Shown piece by piece: positions 48,197 to 57,072 of a stretch of DNA of 64,000 nt. Positions within the stretch are counted from its first letter, which is position 1. Every line of letters starts with the position of its first letter. The notes under the pieces were generated by a model that was not told the origin of the DNA, searched no databases, and worked only from the letters and a program-made list of their open reading frames with translations. The position numbers were made by a program, and so were the translations under genes. The stretch comes from Psychrobacter sp. Pi2-52 (GTDB lineage: Bacteria; Pseudomonadota; Gammaproteobacteria; Pseudomonadales; Moraxellaceae): positions 1 to 64,000 of the forward strand of contig NZ_CAJHBS010000018.1 of NCBI RefSeq assembly GCF_904846705.1. The letters are read 5' to 3'.

Positions 48197-49054
48197 ATGA
48201 CTTTACCTGCTTGGCTGACTGCCGTAACTTTTAATGATGATGGTTTGATTCCTGCAATTGCTCAAGATCATCAAACAGGTCGTATTTTGATGATGGCGTG
48301 GATGAATGCAGAAGCATTACAGCTCACTGCACAAACACAAACAGCGGTTTATTTTTCACGCTCGCGTGCCAAGCTGTGGCATAAAGGTGAGTCATCAGGT
48401 CATACGCAAACTGTGCATGATATTCGTCTAGACTGTGATGCAGATGTGATTGTGCTTAGCGTCACTCAGGCTGGTGGCATTGCTTGCCATACAGGACGTG
48501 AGTCTTGCTTTTATCAGCGGTTGGATTTATCAGGTCAAACGCCTGAATGGCAGACCGTCGATAAAGTATTAAAAGACCCTGCGGATATTTATCATTCTCA
48601 TGAATCTACTAGCGACACTCATGAAACTGAAAACACTGGCGCGAATACTGACTCTGATACTATCCAAGCACAATCTAATATTGCTCAAGCACAAGTCGAT
48701 AAAGCCTCTGTATTGCAGCAGCTTGATAACGTATTAGCAGAGCGCAAACAAGCCGATGCCGACAGCTCTTATGTCGCCAGTCTGTACGCCAAAGGATTAA
48801 ATAAGATATTAGAAAAAGTTGGTGAAGAGAGCACAGAGAGTATCATCGCTGCCAAAGATTTTGCTAACTGTGATGAGGTTGCAGACAAAGCAAGCTATGA
48901 TGAGGCGCGTCATGAGCTGATCTATGAAGTCGCCGATGTCTGGTTCCATACCTTGGTTGGGCTGGCATGGTTTGATATAGAGTCGGATGCCGTGTTAAAC
49001 GAGCTAGGCAGACGTTTTGGGTTATCCGGTATCGATGAAAAAGCCGCTAGATAA
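48197..49054 (+). CDS. hisI: Bifunctional HisIE (histidine biosynthesis)
   Basis: Fusion of phosphoribosyl-AMP cyclohydrolase and phosphoribosyl-ATP diphosphatase, steps two and three of histidine synthesis, in 285 residues. The HisI part carries [17 protein letters not shown] and C-H-T-G-R-E-S-C metal-binding segments; the HisE part (about 170-285) has K-V-G-E-E-S-T-E-S and E-V-A-D-V-W-F-H. A Thr/Ser/Asp-rich linker of about 45 residues joins them, longer than usual. Lone here, with the rest of the his genes elsewhere. tatA follows after about 205 bp. Confidence 0.95.
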   Translation: MTLPAWLTAVTFNDDGLIPAIAQDHQTGRILMMAWMNAEALQLTAQTQTAVYFSRSRAKLWHKGESSGHTQTVHDIRLDCDADVIVLSVTQAGGIACHTGRESCFYQRLDLSGQTPEWQTVDKVLKDPADIYHSHESTSDTHETENTGANTDSDTIQAQSNIAQAQVDKASVLQQLDNVLAERKQADADSSYVASLYAKGLNKILEKVGEESTESIIAAKDFANCDEVADKASYDEARHELIYEVADVWFHTLVGLAWFDIESDAVLNELGRRFGLSGIDEKAAR

Positions 49055-49221
49055 GCCTAAATAAAAAATAAACGTCTATTTTATTTGATTATTGTTGCTT
49101 TCACCTATTTGTAATAAGTGCAGGTTATAATATAGCTCTGTTTTATCTCGCATTATATGTCGATGCTTTCTGTTTGCTAGATAGACCTTTTTGCAAACTA
49201 AAAGCAGGCGTATAAAGACTG

Positions 49222-49247
49222 AAAACCAAGTCACAAAACCAAGTCAC
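49222..49247 (+). repeat. 13-bp direct repeat in the tatA leader
   Basis: AAAACCAAGTCAC occurs twice in tandem (49222-49234 and 49235-49247), and the AAGGA ribosome binding site follows at once. It is outside the coding sequence of tatA starting at 49260. Confidence 0.9.
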
Positions 49248-49259
49248 AAGGATACCATT

Positions 49260-49499
49260 ATGGGTAGTTTTTCTATTACACATTGGCTGATACTATTGGT
49301 CGTTGTCGTTGTCGTGTTTGGCACCTCAAAACTCAGAAATGCTGGTAAAGATTTGGGCGGTGCTGTTAAAGGCTTTAAAGAAGCTGTCAAAGATGAAAAT
49401 ACAGAGCATGCCAAAAAACACGCGGTTCTTGACCACGATACAACGGCACACACTGAAGAGCGCTCAACCACCAAGGTTGATGATAAGCATAACGTATAG
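49260..49499 (+). CDS. tatA: Sec-independent translocase subunit TatA
   Basis: Small inner-membrane protein of 79 residues forming the Tat pore. The N-terminal membrane segment [14 protein letters not shown] is followed by the hinge and amphipathic helix [17 protein letters not shown]. The ATG at 49260 has AAGGA eight bases upstream; in-frame codons from 49191 run through the leader repeat and are not used. First gene of tatABC. Confidence 0.95.
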   Translation: MGSFSITHWLILLVVVVVVFGTSKLRNAGKDLGGAVKGFKEAVKDENTEHAKKHAVLDHDTTAHTEERSTTKVDDKHNV

Positions 49500-49525
49500 C
49501 ATCTAAACAGTGACATCGGACCATT

Positions 49526-50221
49526 ATGTTTGATATCGGGTTTTCTGAACTACTCCTCTTTGGCGTTATCGCCCTAATCGTACTGGGCCCAGAAAAACTG
49601 CCGCAGGCAGCGCGCACGGCTGGGCAATGGTATGCCAAAATTCGCCGCACAGTCTCAACATTGCAGTCTGAAATAGAGGCTGAGCTTGACTTGGCTGAGA
49701 CACGTCAGCAAATGCAAAAAGAGCTTGCCAAAATTCGCCAGACCGAAGCTGAAATGAGGCGAGAGATGGCTGAAATGCGCGGCAATATGAAAGCTTTTGA
49801 AAGCTCACATAGTCCTGCTTCGATAGCTTCTGAAACCGCTACGAATGCTGAAAATAGCAGAGGCGACGAAGCTCATGAAAATAACCGTACACAAAAGCAG
49901 CAACCAGCCACGCCAAAAGCATTCGACTATGCTTATGCCACTGAAGAGCAGCCAGATACATTAGAAAATGGCCGATTATCGAAGCGCGGTCACAGCGGTG
50001 ACGATATAAATGATGCAAATGTGGGCGATAACGCCAAGGCAGCGCCAGTTGTTCAGACCATCACTACCCGTCCATGGGAAAACATGTGGTTTCGACTTGG
50101 CGCTTATGATAAAGCACGTCGGCTCCCAATGCCGCCATATGTGCCAAACTATAAAGCGGATGCCCTACTCAACAGTCCTGCCAACATGCAGACTTCTGAC
50201 CATAAGCAGGAGACTGATTGA
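49526..50221 (+). CDS. tatB: Sec-independent translocase subunit TatB
   Basis: Membrane protein of 231 residues that with TatC binds twin-arginine signal peptides. M-F-D-I-G-F-S-E-L-L-L-F-G begins the single membrane helix, L-G-P-E-K-L-P-Q-A-A-R follows, then a long amphipathic coiled helix (about 55-95). The remaining 130 residues are a poorly conserved polar tail, longer than in E. coli, ending with a proline-rich patch. Its stop shares one base with the tatC start. Confidence 0.95.
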   Translation: MFDIGFSELLLFGVIALIVLGPEKLPQAARTAGQWYAKIRRTVSTLQSEIEAELDLAETRQQMQKELAKIRQTEAEMRREMAEMRGNMKAFESSHSPASIASETATNAENSRGDEAHENNRTQKQQPATPKAFDYAYATEEQPDTLENGRLSKRGHSGDDINDANVGDNAKAAPVVQTITTRPWENMWFRLGAYDKARRLPMPPYVPNYKADALLNSPANMQTSDHKQETD

Positions 50222-51153
50222 TGTCATTATTCAAGCGCAAAAAAAGTCGTCAAGAGAAAATCGCTGTTTCTGCCATTACTGATCAAGATGTTATTGATCA
50301 AGAAGCTATTGATCAAGATACCTTTAATAAAGATACCCTTAATCAAGGTGCTGCAGCAACGACCAATACCACTCAAGATAAAAAATCAGAGGATGTGTTA
50401 AGCCCTTTGGCTGATATGCCTATTACCGAGCATTTGATTGAGCTGCGTCGGCATTTGATCAAAATATGTGTGGCGGTACTGATAATATTTTTAGGCTTGG
50501 TCGGTTATTCGCGCGAGCTATATAACTTGTTGTCTGACCCATTGGTGGCACAGTTACCCGCCAACTCGACCATGATTGCCACTGATATCACGTCAAACTT
50601 TATGGCGCCAATACGTCTGACCGTATTCGTAGCCGCGTTTTTGGCGATGCCCTACATTCTTTATCAAATTTGGTCATTTGTAGCACCCGGCCTGTATAAA
50701 AAAGAAAAGAAAATCGCTATTCCAGTACTGCTATCTTCTATATTTTTATTTTATGCTGGTGTGGCTTTTTCTTACTTTATTGTGCTCAAAGGGGTCTTAA
50801 AGTTCTTTATCATGTTTGCCCCGCAAAACGTACTACCCATGACGGATATCGACAGCTATCTCAGTTTTGCCTTAAAATTATTTATGGTATTTGGCTTAAC
50901 GTTTGAGATTCCAGTCGTCACTTTGCTATTGATATTGGCAGGTATTGTCTCCATTCAGAGCTTAGAAGAAAAACGTCGTTATATCATTGTGGGCTGTTTT
51001 GCTGTGGCTGCCGTTGTCACGCCGCCAGATGGCGTATCGATGCTCATGCTAGCGATTCCGATGTGGTTGTTGTTTGAGCTTGGTTTGTTTTTGGCGAAGA
51101 TTTTAATCAAAGAAGAGCCCAGTCCTACTCTCGTGTCGACAGACAAAGAATAA
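50221..51153 (+). CDS. tatC: Sec-independent translocase subunit TatC
   Basis: Polytopic inner-membrane receptor of the Tat system, 310 residues, with six membrane helices and the family motifs H-L-I-E-L-R-R-H-L and the F-x-x-P-x helix. The first 60 residues are an extra cytoplasmic extension containing repeated Asp-Gln units from a 15-bp tandem repeat, so the core begins near residue 65 and the total is longer than the usual 250. ATG 50221 overlaps the tatB stop, as expected for a coupled operon. Terminator at 51297. Confidence 0.96.
   Translation: MSLFKRKKSRQEKIAVSAITDQDVIDQEAIDQDTFNKDTLNQGAAATTNTTQDKKSEDVLSPLADMPITEHLIELRRHLIKICVAVLIIFLGLVGYSRELYNLLSDPLVAQLPANSTMIATDITSNFMAPIRLTVFVAAFLAMPYILYQIWSFVAPGLYKKEKKIAIPVLLSSIFLFYAGVAFSYFIVLKGVLKFFIMFAPQNVLPMTDIDSYLSFALKLFMVFGLTFEIPVVTLLLILAGIVSIQSLEEKRRYIIVGCFAVAAVVTPPDGVSMLMLAIPMWLLFELGLFLAKILIKEEPSPTLVSTDKE
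50281..50340 (+). repeat. 15-bp in-frame repeats in tatC, four units
   Basis: Units start at 50281, 50296, 50311 and 50326, reading GATCAAGATGTTATT and variants. The first three share 10 or more bases; the fourth is degenerate. They encode the Asp-Gln-Asp-type extension before TatC. Confidence 0.85.
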
Positions 51154-51296
51154 AACACTTATCAGTCTAATCCAGACTAAAATAAAGTTATTGATTACAT
51201 ATAGCTATGCGTTAAACTACCATTACACCGTTTTATTCTTGCCTCATTAGTAAGCTGATTGCTTATTATCACGTTTTAGCATCACCATCATCTATA

Positions 51297-51324
51297 AGCC
51301 ATTGTTTACCCAGTGGCTTTTTTT
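51297..51324 (+). terminator. Terminator after tatABC
   Basis: AGCCATTG (51297-51304) pairs with CAGTGGCT (51311-51318) with one wobble and a six-base loop, followed by T residues to 51324. Confidence 0.8.
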
Positions 51325-51369
51325 GCCCCTTTTATTTTTAATCAATTTTTGTATTTAGGTAGCTTTATT

Positions 51370-52869
51370 ATGTCCGCATCTATGCCAGCTTATATGAGCG
51401 ATCCCACTGACGAGCAGCTGAGCGCGCTGAATATGGCGATGGATCACAAGTCGTTTAAAGTGGTCGCTTATGCGGGCGCCGGTAAGACAACGACGCTCAA
51501 GCTAATCGGTGAGCGCTTACGTGGCCGCGGACTGTATCTGGCTTTTAACAAAGCGATTGCCAATGATGCTCGTTCAAAGTTTCCGCCGCATGTAGAGTGT
51601 CGTACTTTTCACTCATTAGCTTATCGTCATGTTGCTCGTGATATTACCGCCAAGCTATCTTTGCCACGATTTTCACCTAAGCGCCTCGGTGATGATTTGG
51701 GACTACAGCCTGTGCAAGTACGTCGACAAATGGATGGGATTAATAAATATATTACGCTGACGCCAGCACGACTATCGCGTTTCGTCAGCGATGCAGTAAG
51801 TAATTTTTGTAGCACGCATGCCAGCTACCCTGCGCCAAGGCACATACTGTTCCCAAGCTGGCTCGATGGCTCAGATGCAGAACAGTTACGCGAGATGCTC
51901 TACCCTGCTGTTGAGCAGCGCTGGTTACAGTCGATTGATGCGCGTCACCCTGCTGGTATTGGCCATGATATTTATCTCAAGCTGTGGGCCTTATCTAAAC
52001 CTAGTATTCCAGCGGACTTTATTTTATTTGACGAAGCACAGGATGCTGACCCATTGATGATGGGTATCTTGACCCAGCAGTCGAGACAAGTCATCTATGT
52101 GGGCGATGCGCATCAGCAGATTTATGAGTGGCGCGGCGCGGTCAATGCGATGAAAAAGCTGCCATTACCGCAGACATTATTGACGCAGTCTTTTCGCTTT
52201 GGTGAGCCGATTGCAGAAGTGGCCAATACCTTATTAAAAGCACTACAAGAGGACGTACCGCTAAAAGGCAATCCAAATAAACAGTCTTCTACCGATAAGG
52301 GCATGGTACATAGCAAAAAAGATGCTATTTTGTGCCGTACTAATGCTGCTGCCATGTCGCAGCTGTTGACAGGATTAAAGCACGGGCATCGCGTGGCGCT
52401 ACAAGCGGATACCGACCGTATGCTCAAATTCTGTCAGGCAGCCGAAAACTTAAAAAACGGTAAATCGGCTTACGGTGTACCTGAGCTGGCTTATTTTTAT
52501 AACTGGGGTGATGTGCAAGAGTACGCCGAAACCAATGAGGGTAGCGATCTCAAAACACTGGTCAAACTGGTCGATGACCACGGTACCAATGTCTTGAGTC
52601 AAGCGGTCAATAGTCTGACCAGCATTGAAAACGCTGACTATGTCATCTCCACCGCTCATAAAGCCAAAGGGCTAGAATGGGGCAAAGTACAACTAGATGA
52701 TGATTTTTACTACGATGTGACCACCAATGCGATCAAGATTAGTCCAGAAGAGCTGCGTTTGCTCTATGTCGCCTGTACTCGCGCGCAAAGTAATCTAGAT
52801 ATTCATAATATTAAAGACTTGATATCGGGATTACAGACAGGCAAAAAAGTGATTTTTGGCAATACTTAA
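51370..52869 (+). CDS. Short UvrD/FBH1-like SF1 helicase
   Basis: Superfamily 1 DNA helicase of 499 residues, about two thirds of UvrD. All core motifs are seen: Q-motif T-D-E-Q-L-S-A-L, Walker A A-Y-A-G-A-G-K-T with Lys39, motif II F-D-E-A-Q-D, motif III G-D-A-H-Q-Q-I-Y-E-W-R-G-A, motif IV S-F-R-F-G, motif V S-T-A-H-K-A-K-G-L-E-W and motif VI V-A-C-T-R-A-Q. The form of motif III is like eukaryotic FBH1 and related bacterial helicases, so an anti-recombinase or repair role is an inference. It lacks the long 1B/2B insertions. ATG 51370 has AGGTAG seven bases upstream and lies after the tatC terminator. Confidence 0.88.
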   Translation: MSASMPAYMSDPTDEQLSALNMAMDHKSFKVVAYAGAGKTTTLKLIGERLRGRGLYLAFNKAIANDARSKFPPHVECRTFHSLAYRHVARDITAKLSLPRFSPKRLGDDLGLQPVQVRRQMDGINKYITLTPARLSRFVSDAVSNFCSTHASYPAPRHILFPSWLDGSDAEQLREMLYPAVEQRWLQSIDARHPAGIGHDIYLKLWALSKPSIPADFILFDEAQDADPLMMGILTQQSRQVIYVGDAHQQIYEWRGAVNAMKKLPLPQTLLTQSFRFGEPIAEVANTLLKALQEDVPLKGNPNKQSSTDKGMVHSKKDAILCRTNAAAMSQLLTGLKHGHRVALQADTDRMLKFCQAAENLKNGKSAYGVPELAYFYNWGDVQEYAETNEGSDLKTLVKLVDDHGTNVLSQAVNSLTSIENADYVISTAHKAKGLEWGKVQLDDDFYYDVTTNAIKISPEELRLLYVACTRAQSNLDIHNIKDLISGLQTGKKVIFGNT

Positions 52870-52944
52870 TTACCCTAAACCTCTGTCAGCCTCAAGTTTT
52901 ATTCAATCTCTCTTATAACGACCCTTTAGCAGTGAATCACTAGC

Positions 52945-53979
52945 ATGAATAATAGCCAGCAACTTCAAACGCGTCAAAATACTATTAATCAGTTATTTGC
53001 AGCTCCCGTGCGTTTGCTCGCGCCTATGGAAGGCTTAACCGATCCATTAATGCGCCAAATCTTAACCCAAATTGCGTCTGACTTGGGTCGTCCTTATGAT
53101 TGGTCAGTCAGTGAGTTTATTCGCATCACTCAGCATGTCTTACCTGCGCACGTGTTTTATAAATATGTGCCTGAGCTACATCATGATGCCAAAACGGCTT
53201 CTGGTACGCCCATTCATGTACAGATTTTGGGTAGCGAAGCGCAGCTGATGGCAGAAAATGCTGCGTACGCTTGTGAGCTTGGCGCGCCTGCTATCGATAT
53301 CAACTTTGGCTGTCCTGCAAAAACGGTCAACAGCCATCGCGGGGGTTCTGTATTGTTAGATGAACCTGAAACCATGTATCAGATTATCAGTGCCGTACGC
53401 CAAGCCGTTCCCGCTCATATACCGGTATCAGCTAAGATTCGCTTGGGCTACACCGATACCAGTCGAATGGATGATATCCGAGGCGCAATTAACGACAGTG
53501 GTGCCGACTGGCTGACCATTCATGCACGAACTAAGACCCAAGGCTATAAGCCACCTGCCTATTGGGACAAAATTCAAAGTTTTAATGCGCTCGATATTCC
53601 AGTCATTGCCAATGGAGAAATTTGGAACTTTGAGCATGCGCAAAATTGTATGACACAAGCAGGTACACCGCATTTGATGTTAGGTCGCGGCGCAGTAACA
53701 CGTCCTGATTTAGTGGCACAGGTTGATAATGATACTGAAAACAGTACTGATAGCGTAGAGAATACGGCTACACTGTTATGGCAAGATTTGATTGCCCATC
53801 AGATTAAGTTTTTGGAAGGTGAAGCAAAGAATGATGTGGTGTTAGTCGGCCGCTATAAGCAATGGCTAGGTATGCTTACCAAAGGCTATGTTGAGGCGCA
53901 AACAGTGTGGGAAGGTATCAAACGAGAAAAAAACAAAGCGGTGATTATTAGCGCCCTACAAGCAAGCATACAGGATTAA
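52945..53979 (+). CDS. dusC: tRNA dihydrouridine synthase, DusC-like
   Basis: FMN enzyme of 344 residues reducing uridine in tRNA. The start L-A-P-M-E-G-L-T-D-P is the family opening, Cys123 in F-G-C-P-A-K-T-V is the catalytic acid, and G-R-G-A and the C-terminal helical domain follow. The segment T-E-F/S-E-F-I-R-I-T-Q resembles DusC of E. coli (U16) more than DusA or DusB; the subtype is an inference. It ends about 45 bp before the MITE-like element. Confidence 0.87.
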   Translation: MNNSQQLQTRQNTINQLFAAPVRLLAPMEGLTDPLMRQILTQIASDLGRPYDWSVSEFIRITQHVLPAHVFYKYVPELHHDAKTASGTPIHVQILGSEAQLMAENAAYACELGAPAIDINFGCPAKTVNSHRGGSVLLDEPETMYQIISAVRQAVPAHIPVSAKIRLGYTDTSRMDDIRGAINDSGADWLTIHARTKTQGYKPPAYWDKIQSFNALDIPVIANGEIWNFEHAQNCMTQAGTPHLMLGRGAVTRPDLVAQVDNDTENSTDSVENTATLLWQDLIAHQIKFLEGEAKNDVVLVGRYKQWLGMLTKGYVEAQTVWEGIKREKNKAVIISALQASIQD

Positions 53980-54024
53980 TCACCTGCTTGTATTTGAGCG
54001 TTTTGGCAGTTACGGATATTTTTA

Positions 54025-54200
54025 CTAGGGTGTGTCCTCATTTCAAAAATGGAGATAAAAATGAGATAAATTGCCGTCAAACGAGAAAAATAGCGTAGAT
54101 AATATCGAGATACTAGCAAGCGATTTGACGCTGTTTGGCAAAATTTAGCCATTTTCAATCCGTTTAGATAACTGTCGTTTGAATTGAGGACATGCCCTAG
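54025..54200. mobile_element. 176-bp MITE-like element with inverted ends and CTAG targets
   Basis: Both ends begin CTAGGG, and the first 23 bases of one end match the reverse complement of the other in about 20 positions (CTAGGGTGTGTCCTCATTTC against CTAGGGCATGTCCTCAATTC). The inside has no coding frame. A short inner pair, CGTCAAA and TTTGACG, lies near 54077 and 54124. A TA or CTAG duplication at each end fits a transposable element of the IS5 (IS427-like) or IS630 sort moved by a full element elsewhere; the family is a guess. Its right end carries the stop codon TAG of the leftward MAPEG gene. Confidence 0.7.
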
Positions 54201-54625
54201 ACGCTGACTCGTATCGCTAAATAAAATAGCATTAGACAACATGCCATTGATAGTACCCAGAGGATAGAGCGGAACATTGCCAAATTAGTAATATACGCCA
54301 CACAAAAACCAATTCGTATCATCACATAGAGCCAAGCCAATACGTTGATAATCGACTGCGGTACAAAGAACAGCATAGCTACCAATACTGCTGCCAAGAA
54401 TACTGGCAAGGTTTCATAACTGTTTTGCTGTGCTGCATTAGCACGTGCTGCCATGCCTGTCGCATTTTGAAAAAATTCGCGAGGATGTGCATTATTTCTG
54501 ATTCTAAAGCCACCAGATACTTTTGCAACGATTGACACCGCCCATGGCAGTAGGCTTGCTACCACCATGGCCAAAATGGCAGACGCCACTTTGTCAGTTA
54601 CCAACTCAAAAAATGCACTTATCAT
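54197..54625 (-). CDS. MAPEG family membrane protein
   Basis: Four-helix membrane protein of 142 residues resembling the eicosanoid/glutathione MAPEG family, with the N-A-H-P-R-E-F-F-Q-N loop and A-N-A-A-Q-Q-N-S-Y-E-T-L motif. Bacterial members are mostly of unknown substrate, often glutathione-linked. Its stop codon TAG lies in the CTAG of the MITE end, so the last few residues could be changed by the insertion; the length is nevertheless usual. It begins 11 bp after the OsmC stop and is probably one transcript with it. Confidence 0.87.
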   Translation of the reverse strand: MISAFFELVTDKVASAILAMVVASLLPWAVSIVAKVSGGFRIRNNAHPREFFQNATGMAARANAAQQNSYETLPVFLAAVLVAMLFFVPQSIINVLAWLYVMIRIGFCVAYITNLAMFRSILWVLSMACCLMLFYLAIRVSV

Positions 54626-54636
54626 TATATAAGTCC

Positions 54637-55050
54637 CTAGCCTGCAACCACTTCGAAATCATGGGTGATATTGACCCCACCTGCTACTAACATACGGCTG
54701 GCAGAACAGTATTTTTCTGCTGATAATTGGATGGCTTTTTCGACTTGTTTTTCTTTGACATCTTGACCAGTGACAACGAAATGCATATGAATATCGGTAT
54801 AGACCGCTGGTACGGTTTCAGCGCGCTGGGCGGTTAGCTCACAACGTACATCCGTCACTGCTTGGCGTGATTTCTGCAAAATCTCTACGACATCATAACT
54901 GGCGCAACCACCTAGTCCTAACAAAATCAGCTCCATCGGGCTTGAGCCTTTTTCTTTATCAGCATCAATTTGTACATTATGTCCTGATGGTGACACACCC
55001 ATAAAGGCTTTGTTCTCTTGCCATATGACGCTTGCTTTTGATTCTGACAT
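54637..55050 (-). CDS. OsmC family peroxide-detoxifying protein
   Basis: Soluble 137-residue OsmC-fold protein. The two redox cysteines are present: one in G-G-C-A-S-Y-D-V and one in E-K-Y-C-S-A-S-R-M-L. Such proteins reduce organic hydroperoxides with lipoyl or thiol partners; the YhfA-like subgroup is close in length. AAGGAACATCTACA precedes the ATG. The MAPEG gene follows. Confidence 0.88.
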   Translation of the reverse strand: MSESKASVIWQENKAFMGVSPSGHNVQIDADKEKGSSPMELILLGLGGCASYDVVEILQKSRQAVTDVRCELTAQRAETVPAVYTDIHMHFVVTGQDVKEKQVEKAIQLSAEKYCSASRMLVAGGVNITHDFEVVAG

Positions 55051-55526
55051 TGTAGATGTTCCTTATTTTAAATGGCGTATTGCCTATTATTATTGTGTGA
55101 ATGATATATTGCCCAGCTAGTGTAGCATAAGCCAAAGCAAGATTTTATAGGCTCATTGTTTTGCTGCTAGCTCACCAAGTGAAATCTATACTTTTATCAC
55201 TTTATACATATCGAAATAGTGGAGTTCGATAGTTTACTGAATAATCGTATGTCCATACGGCTATTACTACTCTTCAACACTTGTCTAAAAATACTGTATA
55301 AAAACCCACAAAAGTCTGCTTATAAATAGTTGATTTTAAAAGGTAAAACTCGTGAAACATTTTATAGCAAAATACTGTTACACATTTTGCTTGTTTCTTG
55401 GTTTAATAACGGTAATGAATCTTGTTTTGAGCGAATATCGATAGTAATCACCTTATAATAATTACGATTGCTGTCACGGTTTCAAGTCAAAACAAGCTAT
55501 TTTTAAACAAATTAAAAGGTTTAGTC
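55051..55526. other. Divergent intergenic region OsmC / rppH with a possible small gene
   Basis: 476 bp between divergent genes. It holds the promoters and one possible 30-codon ORF at 55352. Nothing else was recognised. Confidence 0.35.
55352..55444 (+). CDS. Possible 30-residue membrane peptide
   Basis: GTG at 55352, with AAAGG about nine bases upstream, opens 30 codons ending in TAG at 55442. The peptide starts M-K-H-F-I-A-K and has a hydrophobic middle ([14 protein letters not shown]), a layout like known small membrane proteins. Nothing else supports it, and it could be chance. Confidence 0.25.
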   Translation: MKHFIAKYCYTFCLFLGLITVMNLVLSEYR

Positions 55527-56045
55527 ATGATAGATGCAGACGGCTTTCGCGCCAACGTCGGCATCATCTTGGCAAATACACAAGGGCAGGTTCTGTGGGC
55601 AAAACGTATTGGTCACAACGCTTGGCAATTTCCGCAGGGTGGTATCGACCGCGGGGAGACGCCGATGGATGCAATGTATCGCGAGCTCTGGGAAGAGGTC
55701 GGCTTACATCCGCGTCACGTAGACTTATTGGCAGTCACGCAAGACTGGTTGCGCTATCGTTTGCCAAAACGTTATGTACGTCATGGTCAGCATCCCTTAT
55801 GTATTGGGCAAAAACAAAAATGGTTTTTGCTACGCTTAGATGAGCCAAATACTCAACATATCCGCTTTGATGAAGGGAAACCTGAATTTGACCATTGGCA
55901 ATGGGTCAGCTACTGGTATCCACTCGGACAAGTGATTCACTTTAAACGAGGCGTTTATCGTCGTGCCTTGCAAGAATTGGTACGCGAACTCCCGCTAAAG
56001 CAAGAGCTGATCATTCCTGAGCAAAATAATCACCTGCTGATGTAA
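55527..56045 (+). CDS. rppH: RNA pyrophosphohydrolase
   Basis: Nudix enzyme of 172 residues that removes pyrophosphate from the 5' end of mRNA and starts its decay. The Nudix box runs from G-G-I-D-R-G-E-T through R-E-L-W-E-E-V-G-L. The opening [12 protein letters not shown] is diagnostic for RppH. AAAGG seven bases before the ATG is the ribosome binding site. The usual ptsP neighbour is absent here. Confidence 0.96.
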   Translation: MIDADGFRANVGIILANTQGQVLWAKRIGHNAWQFPQGGIDRGETPMDAMYRELWEEVGLHPRHVDLLAVTQDWLRYRLPKRYVRHGQHPLCIGQKQKWFLLRLDEPNTQHIRFDEGKPEFDHWQWVSYWYPLGQVIHFKRGVYRRALQELVRELPLKQELIIPEQNNHLLM

Positions 56046-56069
56046 TGAGTCACTCAATAGTACAATGCA

Positions 56070-56122
56070 AAACACCCACGATAGTAGCTAGAATGTTAGC
56101 AATTACCGTGGGTGTTTTTTTA
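56070..56122. terminator. Bidirectional terminator between rppH and the NRDE gene
   Basis: AAACACCCACG (56070-56080) pairs with CGTGGGTGTTT (56107-56117) around a 26-base loop with a further short pair, and T runs follow on both strands. Confidence 0.85.
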
Positions 56123-56136
56123 TTATCTACTAACAG

Positions 56137-56964
56137 TCACTTTGAATGACTGTCAAATTCTCGGTTAATAATATTAGCTGTATAGTTTGCACCCTTAAGT
56201 TTCTCTTTGCGCAACGTTAAGATGCTTTGAGTGCGGGTACCATACGTAGGTTTGCTAGTTTCAGTATCGCCAAAAGCGACCGGTTCAATATAAACAGACG
56301 ACAGCATCTGCTCTACCTCAATTGCCACGCCAGTAACAGGCAGTTTATCTTCTGGTGCTTTGGTACTATCTGACAAGACATTAAAAGCCGCCTCTTGCCA
56401 GTACGCAGGTGAGCTATCCTCCGCAATCAAGGGCAGCACCTCTTGACGTAGTCGTCCGCGCAAACGCTCTGTCTTAAACCAACTATCCTCTGGCTGACCG
56501 TTAGAAAACACATGCAATCCTGCATACAATGGCGTTGGCGCATGACCGCGATTATTGACGATCACAGCTTGCGCAGCGTCACCAATGATCAGATTAAAAC
56601 CCCCATAACCTTGCAAATCAATCTGCCTTGCAAAATCCATTGGACTTAGAGTCCCTGTTAAAAACTCAGTGACCAGTGCACCACGTGAGCGCTCATTACT
56701 GCTTGCCTGCACCCCATCACGAAAGTTCAACACCGCAGCCCAACGACCATTTTGTTCATAATACTCTGGACTCTGCGCTGGCGAGGCTTGCTGATGAATG
56801 CCTAACCACGTGCCACCGCTTTGCTTATCGCGTCCAGCATAAATAGGTTGGTCAGACCACTGGTGAAGCGGCTCAGTTGGGCGCTGCAAAAACTCATCAC
56901 GATTAGACAATAGTACCAGCGGTAGCTCATCAAATAATTGCCAAGCAATAGCGACAATACACAT
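56137..56964 (-). CDS. NRDE/TANGO2 family protein
   Basis: Soluble 275-residue protein of the NRDE family. N-R-D-E at residues 21-24 follows the usual start M-C-I-V, with Cys2 a likely catalytic Ntn-type residue after removal of Met. G-G-F-N-L-I-I-G-D is also typical. Its substrate is not known; the eukaryotic TANGO2 relatives are linked with heme or lipid handling. AAAGGAAAG precedes the ATG. It is convergent with rppH. Confidence 0.88.
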   Translation of the reverse strand: MCIVAIAWQLFDELPLVLLSNRDEFLQRPTEPLHQWSDQPIYAGRDKQSGGTWLGIHQQASPAQSPEYYEQNGRWAAVLNFRDGVQASSNERSRGALVTEFLTGTLSPMDFARQIDLQGYGGFNLIIGDAAQAVIVNNRGHAPTPLYAGLHVFSNGQPEDSWFKTERLRGRLRQEVLPLIAEDSSPAYWQEAAFNVLSDSTKAPEDKLPVTGVAIEVEQMLSSVYIEPVAFGDTETSKPTYGTRTQSILTLRKEKLKGANYTANIINREFDSHSK

Positions 56965-57072
56965 AGCTTTCCTTTTATAATAATTTTCGTTATGCGGGTA
57001 ATTCTTAATAGAGGCAAAGATATTATTTCAGACTTTACTTATTAATAAGGTAGCACTTACAGGCAGTGCTCA

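Noticed and set aside
49191..49259. Upstream start for tatA
   Set aside because: It would translate through the tandem repeat and place 23 polar residues before the TatA membrane helix.
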